From the IMG/VR virus record IMGVR_UViG_3300006846_000001, positions 1-64,000 of that record: a stretch of 64,000 bases of DNA, one strand, 5' to 3'. Both the position numbers and the translations under genes were made by a program. Shown in pieces: positions 28,770-35,828 of the stretch (its first letter is position 1; the number at the start of each line of letters is the position of its first letter). Under the pieces are notes generated by a model, which made no database searches, was not told where the DNA came from, and saw nothing but the letters and a program-made list of their open reading frames with translations. Origin of the DNA: a virus.

Positions 28770-29356
28770 GGGCCGGGGGTGATGCGGTAGTCGGGGAAGG
28801 TGCCCACGGGGACCTCCCGGTCCCACAGGGTGTAGACCTCCGTCCAGGCGTTGAGGTCGGCGCCCTGGTCGCGCCGCTCGATGACGAGGCGCACGCCACG
28901 CTCCGCCTCGGTGGCGTCCAGGTCCATGTCGTCGAGGTTGACCTCGACGAGCTGCGGGTCATCGGCGCTGGCGGTGCGCAGCCGCTCAGCGACGACGGGG
29001 TGGGCGGCGAGCCACTCCTCGGACAGGGTGCCGGTGGCCACGAGGCTGCCGTCATCGCCGGCCCGCACGGTGTCCAGGGGCAGGGTGATGTCCTCGATGA
29101 GGCCCACAGCCACCTCGACGCGGTCCTCGATGTCGAAGGTGGGGTAGATGCGCTCCCACGCCTCGTCGATCTGCTCGGGGGTCTCGGCCAGGTAGAGGCC
29201 CCGGTCGCCGATGAGGCTCATGTAGGTACCGGCCCCGTCGGGGGAGCCGGCCGTGCCTCCCGGCTCTCGGTACATGGCGATGGCCTCGGGGTTGATGCGC
29301 ACGGGTCGGGGGCCTCGGCCGCCGGGGGCGTGCACCTCGGTCAGGTGTAGGAGCAT
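28766..29356 (-). CDS. Hypothetical protein with FlbD-like start, leaderless
   Basis: 196 aa (MLLHLTEVHAPGG...). The N-terminal 80 residues share the beta-beta-(insert)-helix plan of the downstream gene (VRINPEAIAMYRE ... ETPEQIDEAWE). The rest is acidic alpha/beta. 6 nt after the -10 of the 29366 palindrome. Confidence 0.6.
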   Translation of the reverse strand: MLLHLTEVHAPGGRGPRPVRINPEAIAMYREPGGTAGSPDGAGTYMSLIGDRGLYLAETPEQIDEAWERIYPTFDIEDRVEVAVGLIEDITLPLDTVRAGDDGSLVATGTLSEEWLAAHPVVAERLRTASADDPQLVEVNLDDMDLDATEAERGVRLVIERRDQGADLNAWTEVYTLWDREVPVGTFPDYRITPGP

Positions 29357-29365
29357 GCGCCGACC

Positions 29366-29379
29366 CTAACACCGGTTAG
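29366..29379 (-). promoter_or_regulatory. CTAAC palindrome-promoter (variant centre)
   Basis: CTAACCGGTGTTAG on the minus strand. -10 TAGGGT, 6 nt to ATG 29356; no clear -35. Confidence 0.75.
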
Positions 29380-29396
29380 CGGGGTGGGGGGGTTGG

Positions 29397-29469
29397 GGTG
29401 ACCGACGGGAATCGGACCCGTGGCATCCGGGGGCACAATCCGGCGCTCTACCACTGAGCTACGGCCACC
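29397..29469 (-). tRNA. tRNA-His (anticodon GTG)
   Basis: Acceptor GTGGCCG/CGGTCAC with an encoded extra G at -1 opposite C73, the hallmark of tRNA-His. D-arm GCTC-GAGC, anticodon GTG, T-arm ACGGG-TCCGATT-CCCGT. Last of a four-tRNA cluster. Confidence 0.93.
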
Positions 29470-29470
29470 G

Positions 29471-29542
29471 CGCCCTCACCAGGACTCGAACCTGGGCACA
29501 CGGCTCCGTAGGCCGCTGCTCTCTCCGCTGAGCTATGAAGGC
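29471..29542 (-). tRNA. tRNA-Arg (anticodon ACG)
   Basis: Acceptor GCCTTCA/TGAGGGC (one G-U), D-arm GCTC-GAGC, anticodon arm GCGGC-CTACGGA-GCCGT with ACG, T-arm with TTCGAGT, G73. ACG would need deamination to ICG to read CGC. Confidence 0.92.
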
Positions 29543-29547
29543 TTGGG

Positions 29548-29618
29548 TGCCCCCAGCGGGAATCGGACCCGCGCTTGCACGCTGAGAACGTGCTGTCCTG
29601 CCACTAGACGATGGGGGC
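29548..29618 (-). tRNA. tRNA-Glu (anticodon CTC)
   Basis: Acceptor GCCCCCA/TGGGGGC, D-arm GTC-GAC, anticodon arm GCACG-TTCTCAG-CGTGC with CTC, T-arm GCGGG-TCCGATT-CCCGC. Matches the GAG codons that dominate this genome. Confidence 0.92.
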
Positions 29619-29627
29619 ATCGCTGGG

Positions 29628-29702
29628 CGGCGCGAGCGGGGATCGAACCCGCGTTGTCCCGGTTGAAAGCCGGGGGTCCTGGGCCAGCTAGACGACCGCG
29701 CC
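29628..29702 (-). tRNA. tRNA-Glu (anticodon TTC)
   Basis: Acceptor GGCGCGG/TCGCGCC (one G-U), anticodon arm CCCGG-CTTTCAA-CCGGG with TTC, T-arm GCGGG-TTCGATC-CCCGC, G73. First gene of the tRNA cluster. No palindrome promoter lies directly in front of it. Confidence 0.92.
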
Positions 29703-29786
29703 GAGGTGAGCGTGATGTCGACGCTCTCGTTCTCGGCGCAGGGCGGCCCGGGTCACAGGGGTGAGTGTAGGCCCGAGACGCGGACC

Positions 29787-29810
29787 GGGGCCAGCGCGAA
29801 CGCTGGCCCC
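29787..29810 (-). terminator. Terminator hairpin between the 120-aa gene and the tRNA cluster
   Basis: 10-bp perfect stem (29787-29796 with 29801-29810) with a 4-nt loop, preceded by a second small hairpin near 29822-29840. The tRNAs downstream must be read through this or have an unseen promoter. Confidence 0.7.
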
Positions 29811-29839
29811 GGTGGATTGCCTCTCCCCAGCAGGGGAGG

Positions 29840-30202
29840 CTAGTAGGAGCGGGGGGTGGGGATGCCGTCCAGGGTGGCCACGGGGCCGCTGGGCGGGGAC
29901 CCGAAGTAGCCGATGGTCTCGGCGATGTCCATGCGGTAGGCCCGGGTGGCCGGCCCGTCGAAGATGACCTTGCGGGTGCGGGGCTGGTGCACGACGTTGG
30001 TGGCGCCGTACGGCATGGTGGTGATGCGCTCGGCGAGCTCGTCGGCCATGCGGGCCTTGGGGAAGATCGCCTCGTAGGTGGTGGTGGGCGGGTCGGCCGG
30101 GGCGTCGATCCAGCCGCCGCAGTCGGGGCAGGAGTTGTGGGAGTGGCTGCGCACGTGCCCGGGAAAGGCGGCGTGGCAGTCGGTGGTGGGCTGCGTGCTC
30201 AT
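29840..30202 (-). CDS. Hypothetical protein with CPDC, leaderless cassette
   Basis: 120 aa (MSTQPTTDCHAAFP...). The N-terminal CHAAFPGHVRSHSH and CPDCGG could form a zinc site. The remainder is mixed (RKVIFDGPATRAYRMDIAET). Single-gene cassette: promoter 30212, terminator 29787-29810. Confidence 0.65.
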   Translation of the reverse strand: MSTQPTTDCHAAFPGHVRSHSHNSCPDCGGWIDAPADPPTTTYEAIFPKARMADELAERITTMPYGATNVVHQPRTRKVIFDGPATRAYRMDIAETIGYFGSPPSGPVATLDGIPTPRSY

Positions 30203-30211
30203 ACCCAGACG

Positions 30212-30225
30212 CTAACCCGGGTTAG
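30212..30225 (-). promoter_or_regulatory. CTAAC palindrome-promoter
   Basis: Perfect 14-mer. TTGACC, 18 bp, TAGCGT, 6 nt to ATG 30202. Confidence 0.85.
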
Positions 30226-30234
30226 TGGGTTCGG

Positions 30235-30903
30235 TCAAGTGGGTGACTCCTCGGCGGGCGTCCACGGGTGGTCCCGGTCGAAGTCGAAGTCGTGGGGGAG
30301 GTGGCCGTGCCGGTCCACGTGGGGTTGCAGGACGCCACGGATCATCGGGTCAGTGATGTTCGCGATCGTCCAGCCCACCTGGTAGGCCCGGACGCCCAGC
30401 TCCAGCCACGCCTTCTCCGAGAGTGCTCGGTACACCCACCAGCGTTGCCCGTAGGTGAGGCCCATGAGGCGCTGGCCGAGCTCGATGCCCAGCTCGTAGC
30501 CGGCGGTGATGGCCTCGTCGCGGCAGTGCTCCACGAAGTGGGCTTCGATGTTCCCGTCATCGAGGACGACGTGGTAGATGCCGCCGGTGGACTGGTGGGG
30601 CAGGGAGTACCAGAAGCGGGCCAGAGCGAGGGTGACCTTCATGGCCGAGCTCGGCCAGGGGCACGACTCGCCGGCCGGCTCGGCCGCTGGGGGCACGAGG
30701 CGGACATCAAGCCACGAGGTGGCGCAGTCGCGGGTGGGCGGGGGAGGCGGGTCCTCGTCGTCATCCCAGCGGGCGGGATGCTGCTCCTCGCCGATGCGCT
30801 GCTCGGTCGAGGCGGGGTGGGAGGACCAGCGGCCGGCGCCGGTGGTGTCGTCGTGGTCGATATCGGCCATGTGGCCGCAGGCGGGGCAGCGCTCGGCCGT
30901 CAC
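30235..30903 (-). CDS. Hypothetical protein with N-terminal zinc knuckle
   Basis: 222 aa, GTG 30903 (GTGA overlap). CPACGHMADIDHDD at 6-19, a long acidic/Pro linker, then a helical and aromatic domain (ALARFWYSL, GQRLMGLTYGQRWWVYRALS). Last gene of the nine-gene unit from the 33953 promoter. Confidence 0.6.
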   Translation of the reverse strand: MTAERCPACGHMADIDHDDTTGAGRWSSHPASTEQRIGEEQHPARWDDDEDPPPPPTRDCATSWLDVRLVPPAAEPAGESCPWPSSAMKVTLALARFWYSLPHQSTGGIYHVVLDDGNIEAHFVEHCRDEAITAGYELGIELGQRLMGLTYGQRWWVYRALSEKAWLELGVRAYQVGWTIANITDPMIRGVLQPHVDRHGHLPHDFDFDRDHPWTPAEESPT

Positions 30904-31109
30904 GGCATGGCCCGGAAGAGGTCGCGGGCCAGGTAGGCCCCGGCGGGCACCCCGATGGTGAGGGCCGCGACCTGGGCGGCGGTGCCCGCGGGCCAGCCGG
31001 TGACGATGGTCGCGAAGCACATGGCCACGAGGACGATGAGGGCGAAGATCTCCGGCTCGGTCAGGTGGGGGCGGCGGTGCCAGGCCAGGAGGGCGCGTAG
31101 GAGGTTCAT
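30900..31109 (-). CDS. Small two-span membrane protein
   Basis: 69 aa. Two hydrophobic segments (FALIVLVAMCFATIVTG, VAALTIGVPAGAYLA) with a short outside loop. Overlaps neighbours at both ends. Function unknown. Confidence 0.65.
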   Translation of the reverse strand: MNLLRALLAWHRRPHLTEPEIFALIVLVAMCFATIVTGWPAGTAAQVAALTIGVPAGAYLARDLFRAMP

Positions 31110-31345
31110 GCCAGGGGGTCTTCCAGGAAGGTGGAGTGGGTCGTGAGGAGCTTGCGGAAGCGGGCTTCGAGGCCCTGGTGGTCCTTGGAGGGGATGGGCG
31201 TGGCCACGTCGCCGTTGGGTGCGGTGAGCTTGGGGTGCTTGCCCTCATAGGACAGGACCCACCCGCGGGCGATGGCCGCCTCCACGAGGCGCCGGTAGCG
31301 CTTGTTGATCTTCTGGTTGCGGAGCTTGGGGTGGCCCTTTGGCAT
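31106..31345 (-). CDS. HicA-like small basic protein
   Basis: 79 aa from ATG 31345 (TGATG). Basic N-terminus, then RRLVEAAIARGWVLSYEGKH-like beta-alpha elements, a Lys-Leu-Thr strand and PSKDHQGLEARFRKLL, the pattern of HicA/dsRBD-like small proteins. A HicA toxin would need a catalytic His; H38 is a candidate. No HicB partner adjacent, so more likely an RNA-binding relative. Confidence 0.5.
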   Translation of the reverse strand: MPKGHPKLRNQKINKRYRRLVEAAIARGWVLSYEGKHPKLTAPNGDVATPIPSKDHQGLEARFRKLLTTHSTFLEDPLA

Positions 31346-31593
31346 CACGATGGCCCCGGTGCCCAGGCGGACCAGTGGTTGTCGGTGGTGATGATCTCCC
31401 GGTACCCGTCCGGGCCGAGGCCCCCGAGGCCGAAGGCGTCGACCAGGAGCTTGGCGTGGAGGTCCGTGTCGAGCCAGGTGCCACCGGCGCAGCCGGGCAT
31501 GGCGTAGGACCCGGCGCCGACGGTGAGGACTGTGGCCAGGCTGGCGGGCAGGTGCAGCATCTCAGGCACGGGCGTGGCCTTCCTTGTAGTCAT
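31345..31593 (-). CDS. Hypothetical protein
   Basis: 82 aa. Hydrophobic LPASLATVLTVGAGSYAMPG then an alpha/beta end (LLVDAFGLGG...REIITTDNHWSAW). No family recognised. Confidence 0.55.
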   Translation of the reverse strand: MTTRKATPVPEMLHLPASLATVLTVGAGSYAMPGCAGGTWLDTDLHAKLLVDAFGLGGLGPDGYREIITTDNHWSAWAPGPS

Positions 31594-32087
31594 CCACGGC
31601 GTTTGCCCTTCTTGCCGGATCGGTGACCGGGTTTGCGTCGGCGGCTCCCCTTCACCGGAGGCCGGGCCGGGTCAGCGGGGCCACCCGGAACGGCTCGGAT
31701 CATCTTGCCGATGCGCTCCCAGCCGGGGCCGATGTCGGGCTGGTCCAGGCACGTCCGGTCCCACCGGTCGCCGGTGCGCCTCCAGACGCACTGGGCGGGG
31801 TGGTAGCGGCCGAGGGTGATGGGCCGCAGGCAGTGGTTGCAGACGCCACCCTCCAGGATCTGGCGGACGAGGCGGTCACAGGCATGCGCCGGGGACTGTT
31901 GGTTCTCGATGATGACCCGTCGTCCTTGCCAGGTGGCCTGGGCGTACCAGCGGGCCATGTGCACGGGCACGTCATCGTCGAGGTGCCCCACGGTGAAGTC
32001 GAGGGCCCCGGCCCGGCCGATGGCATCGGCGCACGCGACGACGACATCGGCCACCTCCTCGAGGACGGCGTCGTGGTCGCTGCTCAT
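31590..32087 (-). CDS. Zinc-binding protein with basic tail
   Basis: 165 aa. Middle: ENQQSPAHACDRLVRQIL, then CNHCLRPI and CVWRRTGDRWDRTC, a four-Cys zinc site. The last 30 residues are Lys/Arg/Gly (SRRRKPGHRSGKKGKRRG), likely nucleic-acid binding. I recognise the pattern from actinophage small proteins but know no function. Confidence 0.65.
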   Translation of the reverse strand: MSSDHDAVLEEVADVVVACADAIGRAGALDFTVGHLDDDVPVHMARWYAQATWQGRRVIIENQQSPAHACDRLVRQILEGGVCNHCLRPITLGRYHPAQCVWRRTGDRWDRTCLDQPDIGPGWERIGKMIRAVPGGPADPARPPVKGSRRRKPGHRSGKKGKRRG

Positions 32088-32845
32088 GCCGGGGGCAACG
32101 CCGCGCCCACCGCGGTCACGTCAACCTCGGCGGTGCACAGGCGGGTGTCGTTGCCCTTGGGGTCCCACGCGATGAGGTCGCCGGGGGAGAGCATCAGGTA
32201 CAGGTCCCCCTCCTCGGTGGTGTCATCGTCGTTGCAGGTGTAGGCCGGCTCCAGGATCGTCAGCTCACCGGCGTCATCGAGGACGACCCACCGCGCCGAG
32301 TAACCCTCGTCGTCCTCGGCGAGGACGACGGCCACGTTCCAGCCGCGGACGTGCTCGTCTGCGTTGGCGAGGACATCCGCGGCGCGGCGCAGGAAGTCGG
32401 GGTCAGCCGACTCGGCGGACCAGGGCTCGCCGCTGGTGCTGGTGGACTCGGATGAGGCGCAGCCGGCCAGGATGATGGCGGCGCAGGACAGCGCCAGCGC
32501 GGCGAGGGTGAGGATCGCTACAAGACGGGCACGGCTCATGTGGTCTCCCTGGGCGGGTCGGCGTCGGGGGGGTGGCGGGGGGATGTAGGCCATGAGGGCC
32601 CAGGGCACCTCGGCGCCATCGAGGACGAGGAGGATCTGGGCGCCCTCAGCGATCGCGGTGCGCTCCTCCGGTTCCAGCTCGATGAGGGCGGTGTATGCGA
32701 AGCGGTGGGGGTAAAGCTGGGAGGGGGTGGCCAGGTACTCGCAGGGGCGCACGTCGGTGCGGGTCGGGTCGCCGGGCTCACCGAAGATGGCGCGTCGGCC
32801 GCCTAGGTGCTTGGCGATGTGGTCGGGGATGGGGATGGCGCGCAT
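32084..32845 (-). CDS. Two-part protein: soluble N-domain joined in frame to a lipoprotein
   Basis: 253 aa from ATG 32845 (TGATG). Residues 1-85 form a soluble alpha/beta domain (VRPCEYLATPSQLYPHRF). A Pro/Arg linker follows, then at about residue 103 a complete signal peptide with lipobox (LAALALSCAAIILAGC) and a secreted domain. An internal ATG at 32539 has a good ribosome site (GGGAG, 5-7 nt upstream), so the lipoprotein (151 aa, 32539-32084) may be made separately although no stop separates the two. Full-length product with a buried signal sequence would be odd. Confidence 0.55.
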   Translation of the reverse strand: MRAIPIPDHIAKHLGGRRAIFGEPGDPTRTDVRPCEYLATPSQLYPHRFAYTALIELEPEERTAIAEGAQILLVLDGAEVPWALMAYIPPPPPRRRPAQGDHMSRARLVAILTLAALALSCAAIILAGCASSESTSTSGEPWSAESADPDFLRRAADVLANADEHVRGWNVAVVLAEDDEGYSARWVVLDDAGELTILEPAYTCNDDDTTEEGDLYLMLSPGDLIAWDPKGNDTRLCTAEVDVTAVGAALPPA

Positions 32846-33357
32846 CAGCCGGGCCTCTGGATGTTGGCGACCTCGTTGCGGACACGGTTGGCGTAGCGGC
32901 CCGTCATCCAGGCGCCCCAGGAGATGAGCTGGTCGCCTTCCCTGAGGCGGTGCCCGCGGAACCTGTCCGCGCCGTCGGGGGTGTTGGTGTAAGCGATGAT
33001 CTGGCGGTTGCGGGGGACGCCTCGGCCGGGGCCCTCCCGCCAGTGACGCAGGCCGTCGTTGTTGAGGACGACGAGGAAGTAGCGGCCCTGGCCTTGGCCG
33101 GGCGGCGCCGGGGTCAAGCGGGGGCCGTAGTTGGTGACGCCCACGAGCTGGCGCACGTCCTTCGTGACCTGGTCGATGAGGATGGGCACGGGCTGGCCGG
33201 CTTCAGCGTGGAGGGCCTCGGCGATCTTCTGGGCAGCGTCCGCGACCTCATCGCCGCCTTGGGTGCCGACCACGATGACGGGTTGGCCGGCCACCTCCAT
33301 GATGATCACGTGCTCGGTGACCTCTCCATGCGTCACCTCGATGCCGCCCGGGCTCAT
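32845..33357 (-). CDS. Hypothetical alpha/beta protein
   Basis: 170 aa from ATG 33357 (ATGA overlap). Beta-rich N-terminus (EHVIIMEVAGQPVIVVGTQG), helix AADAAQKIAEALHAEAG, then a basic C-terminal domain with many Arg. No motif recognised. Confidence 0.6.
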   Translation of the reverse strand: MSPGGIEVTHGEVTEHVIIMEVAGQPVIVVGTQGGDEVADAAQKIAEALHAEAGQPVPILIDQVTKDVRQLVGVTNYGPRLTPAPPGQGQGRYFLVVLNNDGLRHWREGPGRGVPRNRQIIAYTNTPDGADRFRGHRLREGDQLISWGAWMTGRYANRVRNEVANIQRPG

Positions 33358-33629
33358 GCGGGGGCCTCGTGGCCGGGGCAGTCACCCGGCTCGTCGTAGA
33401 CGGCCTCGACGATGAGGGGTTCACCGCCGCGGCCGGCGGGCCAGATGCCCAGCATCAGCTCGCGGCGGCCGCCGAGCACGGGCGCCTCCTCCGGGGGGCC
33501 GGGGTCGATGGGCGGCCCCGGATCGGCGCGATCCTGGCGCACATCCGAGGGGAGGAAGTCTCCGGCCGGGAGGCCCAGGGCGTGGCAGTAGAAGGCTGCG
33601 GCCTCCGCGTACGGGTGGAGGTCAGCCAC
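33354..33629 (-). CDS. Hypothetical protein
   Basis: 91 aa, GTG 33629 overlapping the previous stop. Aromatic helix near the start (YAEAAAFYCHALGLP), a Pro/Asp linker, then RRELMLGIWPAGRGGEPLIV and a C-terminal CPGHE. Function unknown. Confidence 0.55.
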   Translation of the reverse strand: MADLHPYAEAAAFYCHALGLPAGDFLPSDVRQDRADPGPPIDPGPPEEAPVLGGRRELMLGIWPAGRGGEPLIVEAVYDEPGDCPGHEAPA

Positions 33630-33942
33630 GGTCAGGGTCCGAGTTGAGGGCGCGCACGGCCTTCTCGAGGAGGTCCTGCGCCTCGATGGCGGGGTCCTCG
33701 TCGCGACCGTCCAGGAAGTTGGCGGGGATGTACGACCACTTCGACGAGTGGCTGAGGAGGTCACGCATGGCCTGGTTGTAGCGGCCCAGGTGGCGGGCCT
33801 CGTCGGGCGTCATGACGATGATGGCGAGCTCGGCATGCCGGAGGGCCTCCATGGCGTCGCGGGCGCCGGTGGGACCGATCTGGCAGGCCATCGCCTCCTC
33901 CATCGCGGAGAGGACGTCTTCTGCGGTGGCAGCTACGGGCAT
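33622..33942 (-). CDS. Hypothetical helical protein, leaderless
   Basis: 106 aa from ATG 33942, chosen over GTG 33951 because it lies 7 nt after the -10. Helical (EDVLSAMEEAMACQ, AELAIIVMTPDEARHL). First gene of a long unit down to 30235. Confidence 0.65.
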   Translation of the reverse strand: MPVAATAEDVLSAMEEAMACQIGPTGARDAMEALRHAELAIIVMTPDEARHLGRYNQAMRDLLSHSSKWSYIPANFLDGRDEDPAIEAQDLLEKAVRALNSDPDRG

Positions 33943-33952
33943 GCCGCCCACC

Positions 33953-33966
33953 CTAACCGCGGTTAG
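33953..33966 (-). promoter_or_regulatory. CTAAC palindrome-promoter (variant centre)
   Basis: CTAACCGCGGTTAG, perfect palindrome. -10 TAGGGT, 7 nt to ATG 33942; no clear -35. Confidence 0.75.
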
Positions 33967-33972
33967 GGCCGG

Positions 33973-34161
33973 CTACCCGTACGCGTCCCAGAGGGCCTCA
34001 GCCGCCTCGACCCGCTCGCGCCACCAGGCGGGCCACGTGTCCCGGTCGTCGTCGTCCATGGCGGCCAGCTCGGCGCGGACCTCGTCAGTGAGGGGCCTGC
34101 CGATGATGCGCTCCACGATGCGGTCGTGTTGGCGGGCGTTGAAGTCGGCCCGGTCCGTCAC
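33973..34161 (-). CDS. Small helical protein
   Basis: 62 aa, GTG 34161 (GTGA). Acidic/aromatic (LAAMDDDDRDTWPAWWRERV). Last gene of the unit from 37517. Confidence 0.6.
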   Translation of the reverse strand: MTDRADFNARQHDRIVERIIGRPLTDEVRAELAAMDDDDRDTWPAWWRERVEAAEALWDAYG

Positions 34162-34517
34162 GCTGGCACCCACAGGCCGTTGCGGATGAAGCCGTGGATG
34201 CCGCAGCCGCCCTTCGCCTCGGTGCACAGGATGGAGGGCTCCAGGTGTAGCGGGTCCCAGGACACGACGGTCCACATGGGCTTGCCCGGCTCCAGCTCGC
34301 GGGCCGTCGGCGTGTCGAAGGTCAGGAAGGAGTGGCACATGCCCTGCCCGTCGGGGCGGGGGTGGCGGTGGATCAGGCCGTACCGATCGACGTCGGGGAG
34401 GTGTGCCACACCGGGGTTGAGGTCGCGGTCTGGTGCCCAGGAGACGAAGCGGCCCGTCACCCCTGAACCGAAGTCCAGGGGGTCGGGCGTGTCGAAGAGG
34501 GGACCTGGGTCAGTCAT
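34158..34517 (-). CDS. DUF6527-like small protein
   Basis: 119 aa from ATG 34517. The C-terminus W-x-x-L/H-L-E-PSILC, then GGCGIHGFIRNGLWV, resembles DUF6527 family proteins (tail PSI...C..CG.HfFIrnG). N-terminal half Pro/Asp-rich with GLIHRHPRPDGQGMCHSF. Likely one metal site; function unknown. Confidence 0.5.
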   Translation of the reverse strand: MTDPGPLFDTPDPLDFGSGVTGRFVSWAPDRDLNPGVAHLPDVDRYGLIHRHPRPDGQGMCHSFLTFDTPTARELEPGKPMWTVVSWDPLHLEPSILCTEAKGGCGIHGFIRNGLWVPA

Positions 34518-34818
34518 CGGCCCATCCTGTCGCCTTCATGGCGATGGCCCAGTTCATGCCGTGGTGATCCAGCTCGCCCCACCACGTGAGATCGCCGGCC
34601 TCGACGCCCAGGTACCGGCACGCGAGACGGCACACCTCGGGCCAGCCGGTGGGGGTGAACCATAGGTACCCGTAGGCGCCGAGGCCGTGGATGCCGTACC
34701 TGTCGGGGAGGACACCGGCGGGTAGGTCCCCAAGGTCGGCGGTGCGGCACGCCATGAGGCTCCACCGGCCAGTCGAGCACGGCACATCCACCTTCCCCTC
34801 TGTGATGGTGAGGATCAC
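34510..34818 (-). CDS. Hypothetical protein
   Basis: 102 aa, GTG start (GTGA overlap). Gly/Trp/Tyr-rich (GIHGLGAYGYLWFTPTGWPE, TWWGELDHHGMNWAIAMK). Compact alpha/beta; unassigned. Confidence 0.6.
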   Translation of the reverse strand: MILTITEGKVDVPCSTGRWSLMACRTADLGDLPAGVLPDRYGIHGLGAYGYLWFTPTGWPEVCRLACRYLGVEAGDLTWWGELDHHGMNWAIAMKATGWADD

Positions 34819-35297
34819 AGGTCGTGCCCATCAGGGAGTTGGCACGCCGCGTCGGTGCCGGGGTGCAGGCGCCAGCACAGATGCGGGTCCCGTCGGGGGA
34901 CAAAGCGAGGGCCCCGAGCGGCGTCGGGTGGGCCGGGGCAGTCGCCGGTGTGGTCGCACCCCTCCAGGAGGCACACCGTCCGCTCGCCTGGTTGCAGGAT
35001 GCGGCCGGGGCCGGCGAAGTCGCCGGCCGGGTCGAGGGTCCCCTCCTCCATCTGGTGGAGGGCCTCGCCCACCTCGCTGTCCTCAGCCGGCGTGAGGGCG
35101 GGCATGCGGTGGGCGCCGTCATCATCAGCGCGGTTGCCGCCGACATCAGCGACGGTGAGGCCACGGGCCGCGAGCTGGCGCTCGATCTCCTCGGCCAGAT
35201 CTGCGGCATTCCGGCCGGGCCGCTTGAGGGCGGCGCCCACGGCCTCACGTAGGCCGGAGCGGCGGCGGACTGCGGCCCGGGTGACTGAGTTACCCAT
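34815..35297 (-). CDS. Hypothetical protein with C-terminal Cys/His
   Basis: 160 aa from ATG 35297; alternative start ATG 35306. Basic N-terminus (TRAAVRRRSGLREAVGAAL), acidic helix, then CLLEGCDHTGDCPG and HLCWRLHPGTDAACQLPDGH. Two possible zinc sites. Confidence 0.6.
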   Translation of the reverse strand: MGNSVTRAAVRRRSGLREAVGAALKRPGRNAADLAEEIERQLAARGLTVADVGGNRADDDGAHRMPALTPAEDSEVGEALHQMEEGTLDPAGDFAGPGRILQPGERTVCLLEGCDHTGDCPGPPDAARGPRFVPRRDPHLCWRLHPGTDAACQLPDGHDL

Positions 35298-35508
35298 GGT
35301 CGCCATCCAGCGTGCGGGCCGGGACCACGTGGACGGGCGTCAGGGTGATCGTGCCGTCATCATCGACGGTCGCCATGTAGAACCGATGCTCGGGGTTGCC
35401 GACCTTCATGAGCGACACCCGGCGCCTGGCGTCGATGGTGATGAGCTTGCCCTCGACGTCGTTGCCCATCACGCGCCCCTCCCGATCTCGGCCCTGGTTG
35501 GTCGTCAT
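35290..35508 (-). CDS. AbrB/SpoVT-like small protein
   Basis: 72 aa from ATG 35508 (ATGA overlap). LITIDARRRVSLMKVGN, then FYMATVDDDGTITLTPVHVV has the strand-turn-strand pattern of swapped-hairpin AbrB DNA-binding proteins. Could be a dimeric transcription regulator. Confidence 0.5.
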   Translation of the reverse strand: MTTNQGRDREGRVMGNDVEGKLITIDARRRVSLMKVGNPEHRFYMATVDDDGTITLTPVHVVPARTLDGDHG

Positions 35509-35828
35509 CCCAGGATCTCAGCGGCGGCGCCGGGGTACCGGTCCGGGGGCAGGATGCGCAGCGCCTCCTCGAGGTCCACCATGTCGGCGTCGTCGCGGTC
35601 CTGGGGGTAGACGCCCACGACCTCGGGCCAGTGCCCGTCCAGCTCGACGAGGACGGCCTGACGCACGATGAGGTCAGCCCACCGGTGCTGCTGGGATCGC
35701 AGCGCCAGGAGGGCATCAGTCATGCGGCGGCCGAGGCTCCCATCGGCGGCGGGGTGCGCCTTCTGGGCGTCTGCGATGAGGTGGTCAAGCTCGGACATGA
35801 GGGGGGCCGGGACTCCGGGGATGGTCAC
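35505..35828 (-). CDS. Hypothetical protein
   Basis: 107 aa, GTG start (GTGA overlap). Helical N-terminus (SELDHLIADAQKAHPAADG), then strands VLVELDGHWPEVVGVYPQDR. No family recognised. Confidence 0.6.
   Translation of the reverse strand: MTIPGVPAPLMSELDHLIADAQKAHPAADGSLGRRMTDALLALRSQQHRWADLIVRQAVLVELDGHWPEVVGVYPQDRDDADMVDLEEALRILPPDRYPGAAAEILG

Noticed and set aside
31106-31345. HicAB toxin-antitoxin pair
   Set aside because: The HicA-like protein has no HicB-type partner beside it, and many actinophages carry this fold without a toxin role.
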